A stretch of 64,000 nt of DNA from Rhizobium redzepovicii (GTDB taxonomy: Bacteria; Pseudomonadota; Alphaproteobacteria; Rhizobiales; Rhizobiaceae), in the NCBI RefSeq assembly GCF_019793435.1, contig NZ_JAILYH010000012.1:62001-126000 (forward strand), read 5' to 3'. Position numbers and translations under genes: made by a program. The notes under the pieces are model-generated. The model was not told the DNA's origin and did not search any database. It saw nothing but the letters and a program-made list of their open reading frames with translations. This document shows, piece by piece, positions 17,804-26,733 of the stretch; the stretch's first letter is position 1, and each line of letters begins with the position of its first letter.

Positions 17804-20089
17804 ATGCCCGATATCGATAAGAAGGACCGGCCGGCGACATCAGTTACCGACCAGGAGGCGCTCGATTTTCACGCCACGGGCCGGCCCGGCAAACTGGAAG
17901 TCGTCCCGACCAAGCCGATGGCGACGCAGCGCGACCTGTCGCTCGCCTATTCGCCGGGTGTCGCCGTACCGGTGAAGGCGATCGCCGCCGATCCGCAGAC
18001 GGCCTACGATTATACCGCCCGCGGCAACATGGTCGCCGTCATTTCCAACGGCACGGCCATTCTCGGTCTCGGCAATCTCGGCGCGCTGGCCTCCAAGCCC
18101 GTCATGGAAGGCAAGGCGGTGCTGTTCAAGCGCTTTGCCGACGTCGATTCCATCGACCTCGAAATCGATACGGAAAATGTCGACGAGTTCATCAACTGCG
18201 TGCGCTTCCTCGGTCCCTCCTTCGGCGGCATCAATCTCGAGGATATCAAGGCGCCGGATTGTTTCGTCATCGAAAGCCGGCTACGCGAGCTGATGGATAT
18301 TCCCGTCTTCCACGACGACCAGCACGGGACGGCGATCATCGCCGCCGCCGGCCTGATCAACGCGCTCGAACTGACCGGCCGCGACCTGAAGACGACCAAG
18401 CTCGTCTGCAACGGCGCCGGTGCTGCGGCGATCGCCTGCATCGAACTCATCAAGGCGATGGGCTTTGCGCCGGAGAATATCATTCTCTGCGACACCAAGG
18501 GCGTCATCTACCAGGGCCGCACCGAGGGCATGAACCAATGGAAATCGGCGCATGCGGCAAAGACCGATACACGCACGCTTGAGGAGGCGATGGACGGCGC
18601 TGATGTCGTTTTCGGCCTGTCGCAGAAGGGCGCCTTCTCGGCAGAGATGATCCGCTCGATGGCGGATCGGCCGATCATCTTCGCCATGGCCAATCCCGAT
18701 CCCGAAATCACCCCGGAAGAGGTGGCCCGCATCCGCGACGACGCCATCATGGCGACCGGCCGCTCAGACTACCCGAACCAGGTCAACAACGTTCTCGGCT
18801 TTCCCTATATCTTCCGCGGCGCTCTCGACGTCCGCGCCTCCACAATCAACGACGCGATGAAGATCGCCGCCGTCAAGGCGCTGGCAAACCTTGCCCGCGA
18901 GGATGTGCCGGATGACGTGGTTGCCGCCTATCAAGGCAACCGGCCGCGCTTCGGCTCGCAATACATTATCCCGGTTCCTTTCGACCCGCGGCTGATCTCC
19001 GCGATCCCGGTCGCGGTGGCGGAAGCGGCGATCGAAACCGGCGTCGCCCGCAAGGTCATCACTGATATGGCCGGTTATGCCCGCGAGCTTTCGGCGCGCC
19101 GCGATCCGATCGCCTCGACGCTCGCCAGCCTCTATGAGCGGGTGCGCCGCCGCCCGAAGCGGATCGTCTTTGCCGAGGCCGAGGAAGAACAGGTCCTGCG
19201 CGCAGCACTCTCCTACGCCAACCAGCAGCTCGGCACCGCCATCCTGCTCGGCCGCGAGGACCTAATCCGGTCGACGGCCGAACGCGCCGGCATCGATCTC
19301 AACCGGCCGGGGCTTGAAATCGTCAATGCCCGTATTTCCACCCGGGTCGAAGCCTATATTGACTATCTCTATGCCAGGCTGCAGCGGCACGGTTATCTCC
19401 ACCGCGACGTTCAGCGGCTAATCCATAACGACCGCAACCACTTCGCCGCCACTATGGTGGCGTTGGGCGACGCCGACGGCATGGTGACGGGTATCACCCG
19501 CAACTATTCCACCGCGCTGGACGATGTGCGCCGCTGCATCGATGAAAAGCCTGGCCACCGCGTCATCGGCGTGTCGCTGGCGCTCTGCCGCGGCCGCACG
19601 GTCTTCGTGGCCGATACCGCCGTCCACGACATGCCGACGGCCGAGCAGCTTGCCGATATTGCCGAAGAGGCCGCCGGTCTGGCGCGGCGCATGGGCTATC
19701 AGCCGCGCGTCGCCATGCTCGCTTATTCCACCTTCGGCCATCCCTCGGGCGAACGTTCGGAGCGGGTGCGCGAGGCGGTGAAGATCCTCGACAAGCGTCG
19801 CGTCGATTTCGAATATGACGGCGAGATGGCGGCCGATGTCGCATTGAACCGCAAGGTGATGGAGCAATATCCCTTCTGCCGCCTTTCCGGCCCCGCCAAC
19901 GTGCTTGTCATGCCGGCCTTCCACTCGGCCTCGATCTCGACCAAGATGCTGCAGGAGCTTGGCGGCTCGACGGTAATCGGCCCGATCCTCGTCGGTCTCG
20001 ACAAGCCGGTGCAGATCACCTCGATGGGCGCCAAGGACAGCGACATCGTCAACATGGCGGCGATCGCCGCCTATGGGGCGGGTTCGTAA
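17804..20089 (+). CDS. tme: NADP-dependent malic enzyme with C-terminal phosphotransacetylase-like domain (TME type)
   Basis: 761 aa chimeric malic enzyme. The N-terminal half holds the malic enzyme fold (SPGVAVPVKAI near residue 49; NGAGAAAIACIELI Rossmann motif near 204; AMANPDPEITPEEV). From about residue 446 (RPKRIVFAEAEEEQVLRAAL) a PTA_PTB domain follows, which in rhizobia is regulatory rather than an active phosphotransacetylase. It oxidatively decarboxylates malate to pyruvate. I name it tme rather than dme because in S. meliloti, as I recall, tme (SMc01126) sits beside mutS (SMc01125) and olsB (SMc01127), as here; the cofactor preference itself cannot be read. GGAGG lies 4 nt before the ATG. 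Confidence 0.9.
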   Translation: MPDIDKKDRPATSVTDQEALDFHATGRPGKLEVVPTKPMATQRDLSLAYSPGVAVPVKAIAADPQTAYDYTARGNMVAVISNGTAILGLGNLGALASKPVMEGKAVLFKRFADVDSIDLEIDTENVDEFINCVRFLGPSFGGINLEDIKAPDCFVIESRLRELMDIPVFHDDQHGTAIIAAAGLINALELTGRDLKTTKLVCNGAGAAAIACIELIKAMGFAPENIILCDTKGVIYQGRTEGMNQWKSAHAAKTDTRTLEEAMDGADVVFGLSQKGAFSAEMIRSMADRPIIFAMANPDPEITPEEVARIRDDAIMATGRSDYPNQVNNVLGFPYIFRGALDVRASTINDAMKIAAVKALANLAREDVPDDVVAAYQGNRPRFGSQYIIPVPFDPRLISAIPVAVAEAAIETGVARKVITDMAGYARELSARRDPIASTLASLYERVRRRPKRIVFAEAEEEQVLRAALSYANQQLGTAILLGREDLIRSTAERAGIDLNRPGLEIVNARISTRVEAYIDYLYARLQRHGYLHRDVQRLIHNDRNHFAATMVALGDADGMVTGITRNYSTALDDVRRCIDEKPGHRVIGVSLALCRGRTVFVADTAVHDMPTAEQLADIAEEAAGLARRMGYQPRVAMLAYSTFGHPSGERSERVREAVKILDKRRVDFEYDGEMAADVALNRKVMEQYPFCRLSGPANVLVMPAFHSASISTKMLQELGGSTVIGPILVGLDKPVQITSMGAKDSDIVNMAAIAAYGAGS

Positions 20090-20118
20090 CCTGTCCTGCG
20101 TTTCTGAGACGCCTTTTG

Positions 20119-20145
20119 GCCCGGCCGACTGTGCGTCGGCCGGGC
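20119..20145 (+). terminator. Hairpin terminator after tme
   Basis: A perfect 11-bp stem GCCCGGCCGAC / GTCGGCCGGGC with a 5-nt loop begins 29 nt after the tme stop and is followed by ATTTAT. The trailing U tract is weak, so termination may be partly Rho-assisted. Confidence 0.65.
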
Positions 20146-20262
20146 ATTTATCCGGCTTTAGACTGGCGCCAAGGGGTGAAGCATCATGTGCGCCAAAGCC
20201 TGCCAGCCATTGCCGGCCGATCGTGCCTGGCCTCGAGCGCGCCTCCTGAAGATGAGATCAAG

Positions 20263-20802
20263 TTGAGAAACAAACTTGTCGTTTTAGCCATCGTGGTCGC
20301 CAGCTGTTTCGCTTATACGAAATTGATGGCCAGGGTCGGCTCAGGCTCGCCGCCTCCGGATGCGCCATTGGAACAACAGGCTGACCTCATTCGCGTTTAT
20401 AAATCCGAACGCCGCATGGTCCTTTTGAGAGGCGATGTTCCCATCTCTACATACCGGATTTCTTTAGGCACGGCTGCCGATGCCGGGCCCAAGCAGCGAG
20501 AAGGTGACGAGAGAACACCTGAAGGGCGTTATGAAATAGACTGGCGAAATCCAAAGTCCATGGCCTATCTGAGCCTGCACATTTCCTATCCAAACCCGGA
20601 TGATCGGCGCAACGCTGAAGCAGGAGGTTTTCCTGCCGGGGGCGATATCATGATCCACGGGCTTCCCAATGGCTGGGGCCTCTTCGGAAACGTCCATCAC
20701 CTGTGGGATTGGACGGATGGCTGTGTTGCAGTAACCAACTCGGAGATGCGCGATATCTGGGCTCGCGTCCCCAACCATACACCGATAGAGATCATGCCCT
20801 GA
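20263..20802 (+). CDS. L,D-transpeptidase (YkuD domain), membrane-anchored or exported
   Basis: 179 aa from the TTG at 20263. The frame is open from 20116, but the first 49 codons overlap the tme terminator and look non-coding, and the hydrophobic signal/anchor (LVVLAIVVASCFAYT) starts just after the TTG. The YkuD domain carries IMIHGLPNGWG and, 20 residues on, WTDGCVAVT, giving the HG...GC catalytic signature with Cys nucleophile. Such enzymes make 3-3 peptidoglycan crosslinks or attach lipoproteins. The coding sequence is visibly poorer in GC than its neighbours. The exact start is uncertain. Confidence 0.82.
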   Translation: MRNKLVVLAIVVASCFAYTKLMARVGSGSPPPDAPLEQQADLIRVYKSERRMVLLRGDVPISTYRISLGTAADAGPKQREGDERTPEGRYEIDWRNPKSMAYLSLHISYPNPDDRRNAEAGGFPAGGDIMIHGLPNGWGLFGNVHHLWDWTDGCVAVTNSEMRDIWARVPNHTPIEIMP

Positions 20803-20835
20803 AACATTGCCGGGGCCTGGCGACTAGGAAAGGCT

Positions 20836-21711
20836 CTAGCTCGCGAAGCGGCCGGCGTCGGCGCCGTAATAATTCAGGTAGCGGTCGGAAATGCTGGAGA
20901 TCGGCAGCACGATCAGCACGTCGGTCGTGTTGAAGGCGTGGTCGACGACGGCGCTGGAGCCGACCATCGCGCCCAAGCGCATGTAACCCTTGATCAGCGG
21001 CGGCAGCGCCATCAGCGCGCGCTTCGGGTTGACGGCCTCGATCGGCATCAGATCCATGTTGCGGGCGAGATGCGGCAATGCGCTGACGGCCCATTCGTTC
21101 TTCGCCAGCACATTGTGGTAGAGGAAGGACAGCGCCAGCGCATGGCTTTCCAGATAGACGCCGGGGAAAGAGGCGCAGCCGAACATGGCGCTGACGCCGT
21201 GCTTCAGCGCATAGGCCCAGTTGCCCTGCCACAGAAGCTCGACGGTGCGTTTGGTGCGGTATTCCGGCAGTACGCAGGAGCGGCCGAGCTCCATGAAGCG
21301 CTTATCCGGATGTTTGGCGAGGAGGCCCTCGATCTCGAATTCGGAAGCCGAGTAAAAACCGCCATTGGCCATGGCGACATCCTGGCGCAGCAGGCGGTAG
21401 GTGCCGACGATCTGGTCTTCCGGGTCGCCCTCGATCGTGCGGTCGAGAACGAGAAGATGGTCGCAAAAGGCGTCATAGGCATCGACATCGCGCTGGCGGC
21501 GCATGGCGTCCAGCGGCAGTTGCGCCTTCATTTCGTCGACGAAAACGCGGTAACGCACGGCTTGGGCGGCATCGATCTCGCGCGCCGTGCGGGCAAGCCG
21601 GGTTTCCAGATTGCCGATGCGGCCGAGGATGTCGCCGTCCGTCTGCGCAGCCGCCGTCAAGGGCGGTGCAACCTCGGTGGTGTCACGATTCAGGATGTCG
21701 ATGGCGGACAT
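20836..21711 (-). CDS. olsB: L-ornithine N(alpha)-acyltransferase OlsB
   Basis: 291 aa protein of the OlsB/hemolysin-like acyltransferase group. It contains AAQAVRYRVFVDEM (about residues 48-61), the ELGRSCVLPEYR block (about 142-153) and MFGCASFPGV, all characteristic of the OlsB family. It transfers a 3-hydroxy fatty acid from ACP to ornithine, giving lyso-ornithine lipid, which OlsA (4044-4841) then acylates. Ornithine lipids replace phospholipids when phosphate is scarce, and a candidate Pho box precedes the gene. The tme-olsB neighbourhood is as in S. meliloti. It converges with the L,D-transpeptidase gene. Confidence 0.93.
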   Translation of the reverse strand: MSAIDILNRDTTEVAPPLTAAAQTDGDILGRIGNLETRLARTAREIDAAQAVRYRVFVDEMKAQLPLDAMRRQRDVDAYDAFCDHLLVLDRTIEGDPEDQIVGTYRLLRQDVAMANGGFYSASEFEIEGLLAKHPDKRFMELGRSCVLPEYRTKRTVELLWQGNWAYALKHGVSAMFGCASFPGVYLESHALALSFLYHNVLAKNEWAVSALPHLARNMDLMPIEAVNPKRALMALPPLIKGYMRLGAMVGSSAVVDHAFNTTDVLIVLPISSISDRYLNYYGADAGRFAS

Positions 21712-21758
21712 GGCGATTCTCCCGTTGCCGGCTTATCGACGCCATAAAACACTTCTCT

Positions 21759-21776
21759 GCGACAGGAAAGTGACAT
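21759..21776 (-). promoter_or_regulatory. Candidate Pho box (PhoB site) upstream of olsB
   Basis: On the minus strand the sequence ATGTCAC-TTTC-CTGTCGC gives two 7-bp TGTCA-type repeats separated by exactly 4 nt, the PhoB layout (consensus CTGTCAT-N4-CTGTCAT). It ends 47 nt before the olsB start codon. A TTTTAT element that could serve as -10 lies about 10 nt further downstream, the usual spacing in Pho promoters where the box replaces the -35. Confidence 0.6.
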
Positions 21777-21819
21777 ATTGAATTTGTGAACGCAAGAAGC
21801 ATGCCGGCCCCGCGGCACG

Positions 21820-24099
21820 TTATCGCGCCTCTGCCCGGCGGGCGGAAAGTGCGGCCACCGCCTGCACTTCGGTCAGCAGCCGCACCGGGTCGACCGGCTT
21901 TACCATCACCCGGTTGGCGCCGTTCAGCAACACCTGGCGGCGCGATTCGTCGCTCTTGTCGGCGGTCAGCACAATCACCGGCACCGAGGCCAGATCGAGC
22001 CGTCTTTCGTGGCCGCGCAGGCGTCCGAGCATGTCGATGCCGTTGCCGCCGGGCATCGACAGGTCGCTGATGATGATATCGGGCCGGGCATTCGCCTCGC
22101 AAAGGGCGCAATCGAGCAGCGCCTCGAAATCCTCGACATGGCGCACCTTATGCCCGCCCTTCTCCAACACGACGCGCACCAGCATGGCGTTGATCGGATC
22201 GTCCTCGCCAAGCAGGATGTTGAGCCCGCTGGCGGCAACCATCGGCTCCGCCGCCGAAAGGCCAAAGCCCGGCTGGTTGTCGTTCAGCGCGTCGCGCTTC
22301 TCCATGCCGCGCATGCGCCCGCGCAGCACGTCGATCAGCGACTGTTCGCGCAGCGGCCGGATGAGCCAGGCATCGAAGAGGTCGAGCGGATGGGCGCTGC
22401 GCTCTTCCGGATTGACGAGCAGCACCTTGCGCAGGCCAAGGGCGGCGATTTCGGCGCGATCGGCAAGATGGGCGGCAAATTCCGCCGACATGCGATGGTC
22501 GATGATGATATCGGTCGGCCGCTTTCCGCTATTGGCCAAGCCGAGCAGCGTCGTCCGCGCGCTCTCGCCGTCGCTGACCAGATGGCAGAGGCCGCCGAGC
22601 GCGGTGATCGTCTCGGCGATGGCGGTGCGTGCAGCACCCGTCGGCGCCAGGAGCACGACGCTGTTGCCGGCAAGCAGCGTATTGCGCCGGTCAGGGCGCT
22701 CGCTGCCGATATCGACAGGGAAGCGGATGGTGAATTCGCTGCCTCTGCCCTTTTCGCTGGCAACCGTCAGCGTGCCGTTGAATTCGCGCATGATGCGGGC
22801 GGAGATGGCAAGGCCGAGCCCGGTGCCGCTGCTCCTGTCGGCAACGGTCCCGCCCTGTTCGAATTCGCCGAAGACTCGCGCCTGCTCCTCCGCCGTCATG
22901 CCGGGACCGCTATCCGTAACCGTGATCGACAGGTCGTCCGCATCGAGCGAGACGCGAATGAAGACGCCGCCGACCTGGGTGAACTTCACCGCATTGCCGA
23001 TGACGTTGAACAGAACCTGGCGCAGCCGCGCCGGGTCGAAACTCATATTCTCCGGAACGTCTGATGACACCGTGGCGCCGATCTCGATGCCTTTTTCATG
23101 CGCCCGATGGGCGAGCATCTCGACGACGCTTTCCAGAAGCTTGCGCAGCGATTCCGAGCGCGGGTGCAGCGCGAAGCGGCCGACCTCGATGGTGGAGAAA
23201 TCGAGCAGATCCTCGACGAGCTGCGTCAGCGCGTGGCCGGACTGGCGGATATTGGCGAGATAATCCTGCTGCTCCTGCGTCAGCCGCGTCTCGGCGAGGA
23301 GATGCGTCATGCCGAGCAGGCCGGAAAGCGGCGTGCGCACCTCGTGGCTGACGGTGGCAAGCAGCCTCGACTTGGCGGCGCTGTTATATTCGGCCTTCTG
23401 GCGGGCCTCCTCGCGGCCCTGCGCGATCAGCCGCTCGTCGGTCACATCGCGCGCCACGCTCTGCAGCAGCAGCCGGCCGTTTGCCGGGTCGCGGGTGACG
23501 ACGTCGCGCCAGAGAAAGATGCGCTGGCCGTCCGGCGTCGAGATCTCGACATCGAAGCAGTGGGGTATCGGGCCGGGCCGAAAGGCAAGCCCGATCTCCT
23601 CGCAACTGTGCCCTTCGGGACGCAGGCGCCCGGTCAGCCGGCGAAACGTATCGTTGGCGGAAATGATGCGCCGGTCCATGCTGCGGCTGACGGTGATATC
23701 GCCGAGCACGTCGTGGACGTCTGCAAACAGCTTGGCGCCGTCGTTCCAATCCGGCAGCGACTTGCCGCCGCTGGGGGGCCTGCGCCGGCGAAACATCAGG
23801 ACGGCATAGCTGGCGATGACGGCAAGGCCGAGGACCACAAGACCGCCCGAAAGCAGCAGAGGATCGCCGGCATGGGCAAGCAGAGTCAGGATCATCGCGG
23901 CAAGCAGGCCAGCGCCGCCAAGCCAGTAGACCAGCAGGCGCCGTGTCGCTGCAGGCCCCATCTTGCCGTCATCGGCCGCCTGAGGCGCCGATGTGCCGGG
24001 TCGCGAGAAGAACTCCGCCATCCGCTCTTCACGCGGCTTGGCGGCGGGTCCGCCGAAGGCGGCGGACAATCTTTCCTGCAACTGTCCCAGATTCTGCAT
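21820..24099 (-). CDS. Membrane hybrid sensor histidine kinase with PAS and two receiver-type domains
   Basis: 759 aa. Two adjacent transmembrane segments (about residues 55-75 and 82-102) leave almost no periplasmic loop. A PAS-like domain follows (about 125-220), then HisKA with ATVSHEVRTPLSGLLGM and a HATPase domain with NVIGNAVKFTQ and GTGLGLAISARIM. After that come a degenerate receiver (about 480-600, ends in LIRPLRE, acidic pocket missing) and an intact receiver (LGEDDPINAML, IIISDLSMPG, VLTADKS, VKPVDP). No cognate regulator or phosphotransferase is adjacent. The signal is unknown; the topology resembles CckA/ArcB-type kinases. It lies between lspA and olsB. Confidence 0.9.
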   Translation of the reverse strand: MQNLGQLQERLSAAFGGPAAKPREERMAEFFSRPGTSAPQAADDGKMGPAATRRLLVYWLGGAGLLAAMILTLLAHAGDPLLLSGGLVVLGLAVIASYAVLMFRRRRPPSGGKSLPDWNDGAKLFADVHDVLGDITVSRSMDRRIISANDTFRRLTGRLRPEGHSCEEIGLAFRPGPIPHCFDVEISTPDGQRIFLWRDVVTRDPANGRLLLQSVARDVTDERLIAQGREEARQKAEYNSAAKSRLLATVSHEVRTPLSGLLGMTHLLAETRLTQEQQDYLANIRQSGHALTQLVEDLLDFSTIEVGRFALHPRSESLRKLLESVVEMLAHRAHEKGIEIGATVSSDVPENMSFDPARLRQVLFNVIGNAVKFTQVGGVFIRVSLDADDLSITVTDSGPGMTAEEQARVFGEFEQGGTVADRSSGTGLGLAISARIMREFNGTLTVASEKGRGSEFTIRFPVDIGSERPDRRNTLLAGNSVVLLAPTGAARTAIAETITALGGLCHLVSDGESARTTLLGLANSGKRPTDIIIDHRMSAEFAAHLADRAEIAALGLRKVLLVNPEERSAHPLDLFDAWLIRPLREQSLIDVLRGRMRGMEKRDALNDNQPGFGLSAAEPMVAASGLNILLGEDDPINAMLVRVVLEKGGHKVRHVEDFEALLDCALCEANARPDIIISDLSMPGGNGIDMLGRLRGHERRLDLASVPVIVLTADKSDESRRQVLLNGANRVMVKPVDPVRLLTEVQAVAALSARRAEAR

Positions 24100-24154
24100 G
24101 CAATCTGGCTAACATGAGGCCTCTTCCGAATGCCTTCAGGAATTCGATAAGATT

Positions 24155-24658
24155 TTAGCGGCCGGCCTTTTTCGGCAGCAGCAGCTCGTCGAGAATGACG
24201 CAGCCAGCCCCGATGGTGATGAAACTGTCGGCGAGATTGAACACCGCGAAAGACCAGCTGTCGGTGTAAAACAGGATGTAATCGATCACGTGGCCATAGG
24301 CGAAGCGGTCGACGAGATTGCCGATCGCGCCGGCGATGATCAGCGCGTAACCGAGATGGGCAAGCCAGCGGTCCTTCGCCGTGCGGTACCACAGCCAGAT
24401 GACGAAGGCGACGATGACGAGGCGCATGCCGACGATGAACCAGCCATCCATGCCCTCCAGCATCGAAAAGGCAACGCCGAGATTGTAGGTGCGGTAGAGC
24501 GCCAGCATCGGAATAACCGGCACGGCCTCCTGCAGCGGCAGGTAATGATCGACAGCGATCTTGACGATCTGGTCGAGGAGAACGGCGACGATGATGAAGA
24601 AGAGGATCGGCGCCGGGCGCGAAAACAGCGCGGGGCGGGCAGGCGTCTGTTCGGTCAT
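24155..24658 (-). CDS. lspA: Lipoprotein signal peptidase (signal peptidase II)
   Basis: 167 aa inner-membrane aspartyl protease with four hydrophobic segments. The two catalytic aspartates sit in GNLVDRFAYG and FAVFNLADSFITIG, the conserved LspA boxes. It removes signal peptides from diacylated prolipoproteins. Its start overlaps the stop of the upstream RNA methyltransferase by 4 nt (ATGA), so it is the third gene of a coupled set with the two methyltransferase genes. Confidence 0.97.
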   Translation of the reverse strand: MTEQTPARPALFSRPAPILFFIIVAVLLDQIVKIAVDHYLPLQEAVPVIPMLALYRTYNLGVAFSMLEGMDGWFIVGMRLVIVAFVIWLWYRTAKDRWLAHLGYALIIAGAIGNLVDRFAYGHVIDYILFYTDSWSFAVFNLADSFITIGAGCVILDELLLPKKAGR

Positions 24659-25515
24659 TTGCCCTCGGCAAGTGAGAGGAGATGGCGGCGCGCCTCGAAA
24701 AGCATGACAGCGGTGGCGACGGCGAGATTCAGGGAATCGGCGCGGCCCTGCTGCGGAATGCGGGCAAGCGCGTCGGCTTGCCCGGCCAGTTGGTCCGGCA
24801 GGCCGGATTGCTCGTTGCCCATCAGCAGCACGACGGGCTTTTTCCGGTAGTCGATGGTGCGGTAGTCGACCGCGCCGGCAAGATGCGTCGCGACCACGGA
24901 AACGCCGCCCGATTTCCGCCAGGCGATGAACTCTTCCAGTGTTGCCCGCGCCACCGGAACGGCAAAGACCGAGCCCATGGTGGCCCGCACCGTTTCGAGC
25001 GAAAAGGGATCGGTCGTCTCTCCGATCAGAATGATGCCGGAAGCGCCGGCCGCATCGGCTGTGCGGATAATGGTGCCGAGATTGCCGGGGTCGCGCACCC
25101 GGTCGAGCGCCACCCAGGTCTCGCCATCCCTCGGCCGAATGTCCCGAAGCGGCATCCAGCGCTGCTCGAAGATGCCGACGACCATCTGCGGATTGTCGCG
25201 CCGGGTGATCGAGGCGATCACCTTTTCGCTGACTTCGAGCACCAGCCCACCCGAGGCGACGGTCTTTGCCGCCATCTGCTCGACCAGCGGCTTGCCCTTG
25301 GCGGCCTTGGCATAGACCAGCGTCCGGATTGTCCAGCCGAGTTCGATCGCATCGATGACGAGCTTCAGTCCTTCGGCCAGGAAAGTCCCGCTTTCCTCCC
25401 GCGACTTCTTGTTCGTCAGCGCCTTGATGTCCTTGATGATCGGATTGGCAAGCGAGGTGACTTCCTTCACCTGTCCGACCCTGCGCGGTCCCTGATCGTG
25501 GAAGTCCTTGCTCAT
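24655..25515 (-). CDS. SpoU/TrmH-family RNA 2'-O-methyltransferase
   Basis: 286 aa from the ATG at 25515; the frame stays open far upstream but overlaps the next gene in another frame. An N-terminal substrate-binding domain (TSLANPIIKDIKALTNKKSR) is followed by the SPOUT fold: motif 1 ALDRVRDPGNLGTIIRTADAAG, motif 2 LLMGNEQSGLP and motif 3 DSLNLAVATAVMLFEARR. It methylates ribose in rRNA or tRNA; the target is not deducible. It overlaps lspA and the upstream methyltransferase by 4 nt on each side. Confidence 0.93.
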   Translation of the reverse strand: MSKDFHDQGPRRVGQVKEVTSLANPIIKDIKALTNKKSREESGTFLAEGLKLVIDAIELGWTIRTLVYAKAAKGKPLVEQMAAKTVASGGLVLEVSEKVIASITRRDNPQMVVGIFEQRWMPLRDIRPRDGETWVALDRVRDPGNLGTIIRTADAAGASGIILIGETTDPFSLETVRATMGSVFAVPVARATLEEFIAWRKSGGVSVVATHLAGAVDYRTIDYRKKPVVLLMGNEQSGLPDQLAGQADALARIPQQGRADSLNLAVATAVMLFEARRHLLSLAEGK

Positions 25516-26609
25516 TTCGGCACCCAGCGGGAAAAGAGGGAGGTGGAAAGCGCGCGGCCCGGCGTCTTGCCGTCGAGGCCGGCTTCGCGGATGACCAACT
25601 CGCCGGATTCGACCACGCCGCCGGCGCCCCGCATCGTCTCGCGCATCAGCTCGTGGATCGAATAGAAGCTGGCGCGGATCGAATAGGCGGTCAGCACCAG
25701 GCCGACGGCCTTCGGCGACAGGATCTCGCGGCAGACATCGAGCATCAACGGCAGATGCTCGAAAAGATGCCAGACTTCGCCGTTCGGGCCGCGGCCGAAT
25801 TTCGGCGGATCGGTGAGGATGATGTCGTACTGGCTGCCGCGGCGTTCCTCGCGCAGGATGAATTTCATCGCGTCTTCGCAGATCCAGCGGATCGGCAGCT
25901 TCTCCATGCGCCCGAGCGCCTGGTTTTCCCGCGCCCAGCCGATCGCCTTCTTCGAGGCGTCGACATGGGTGACTTCGGCGCCGGCTGCGGCGGCAACCAG
26001 CGAGGCGACGCCGGTATAGCCGAAAAGGTTCAGCACTTTCAGCGGCCGGCCGGCCTTTTCGACCTGCTCCTTCATCCAGCTCCAGTGCACGATCTGCTCG
26101 GGGAAGACGCCGACATGACGGAAAGAGGTGAAACGGCCGAGGAAATCGACGCCGAGCAGGTTGAGCGGCCAGGTCTCTCCCAGCGCCTCCTTCGGGAAGC
26201 GCCAGCGGCCGCTGCCTTCCTCGTCGGTATCGCCGGTGAAGACGGCATCGACCTTTTCCCAGACATGCGAGGGCAGCGACGGCCGCCACAGCGCTTGCGC
26301 CTCGGGACGGATGATACGGTAGGGGCCGTATTGCTCAAGCTTTTCGCCGTTGCCGCTGTCGATCAGGTGGAAGTCGCCGGCCCCGAGCGATTCGAGGATC
26401 ACGGGCACGCGCTCAGCCGGGCGCTCGCCGCTGCGCGTCATCAGCGGCCGTTCGGGCGCGGCAGGCACGGCAGCCTCGCGCACCGTCTCGCGGGCAGCCG
26501 CAGGCCGCGCGACCGGCTTCGGCGGCCGGCCGACCCGGTCGTCCCTGCGGCTTTCCCCGGAAGGACCTGATGTCTTCTTCTGGCCCGGCCGGCGTTCTCT
26601 TTGTTTCAA
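25512..26609 (-). CDS. Class I SAM-dependent methyltransferase, RlmI/RlmK-like
   Basis: 365 aa from a TTG at 26609 with GGAAG 7 nt upstream; ATG 26441 is an alternative that would drop a basic, proline-rich N-terminus. The Rossmann SAM site is VLNLFGYTGVASLVAAAAGAEVTHVDASKKA (two blocks, about residues 193-223) and the catalytic motif is DIILTDPPKFGRG. DPP(K/R)F is typical of the RlmI/RlmL 23S rRNA (cytosine or guanine) methyltransferases, but the usual PUA domain is not evident. It is coupled by ATGA overlap to the SpoU gene. Confidence 0.85.
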   Translation of the reverse strand: MKQRERRPGQKKTSGPSGESRRDDRVGRPPKPVARPAAARETVREAAVPAAPERPLMTRSGERPAERVPVILESLGAGDFHLIDSGNGEKLEQYGPYRIIRPEAQALWRPSLPSHVWEKVDAVFTGDTDEEGSGRWRFPKEALGETWPLNLLGVDFLGRFTSFRHVGVFPEQIVHWSWMKEQVEKAGRPLKVLNLFGYTGVASLVAAAAGAEVTHVDASKKAIGWARENQALGRMEKLPIRWICEDAMKFILREERRGSQYDIILTDPPKFGRGPNGEVWHLFEHLPLMLDVCREILSPKAVGLVLTAYSIRASFYSIHELMRETMRGAGGVVESGELVIREAGLDGKTPGRALSTSLFSRWVPK

Positions 26610-26733
26610 CGTGCTCTTCCGCGTGTCTGTCGGGATATGGTGAGAGCGTCTGCATCTTCTGCAGCGCCCTTTGAATTATGCAGTAGCCCAGAAAAGCGTG
26701 CCGGATCAACTGCGCGCCGGCGCGGCATTTATT

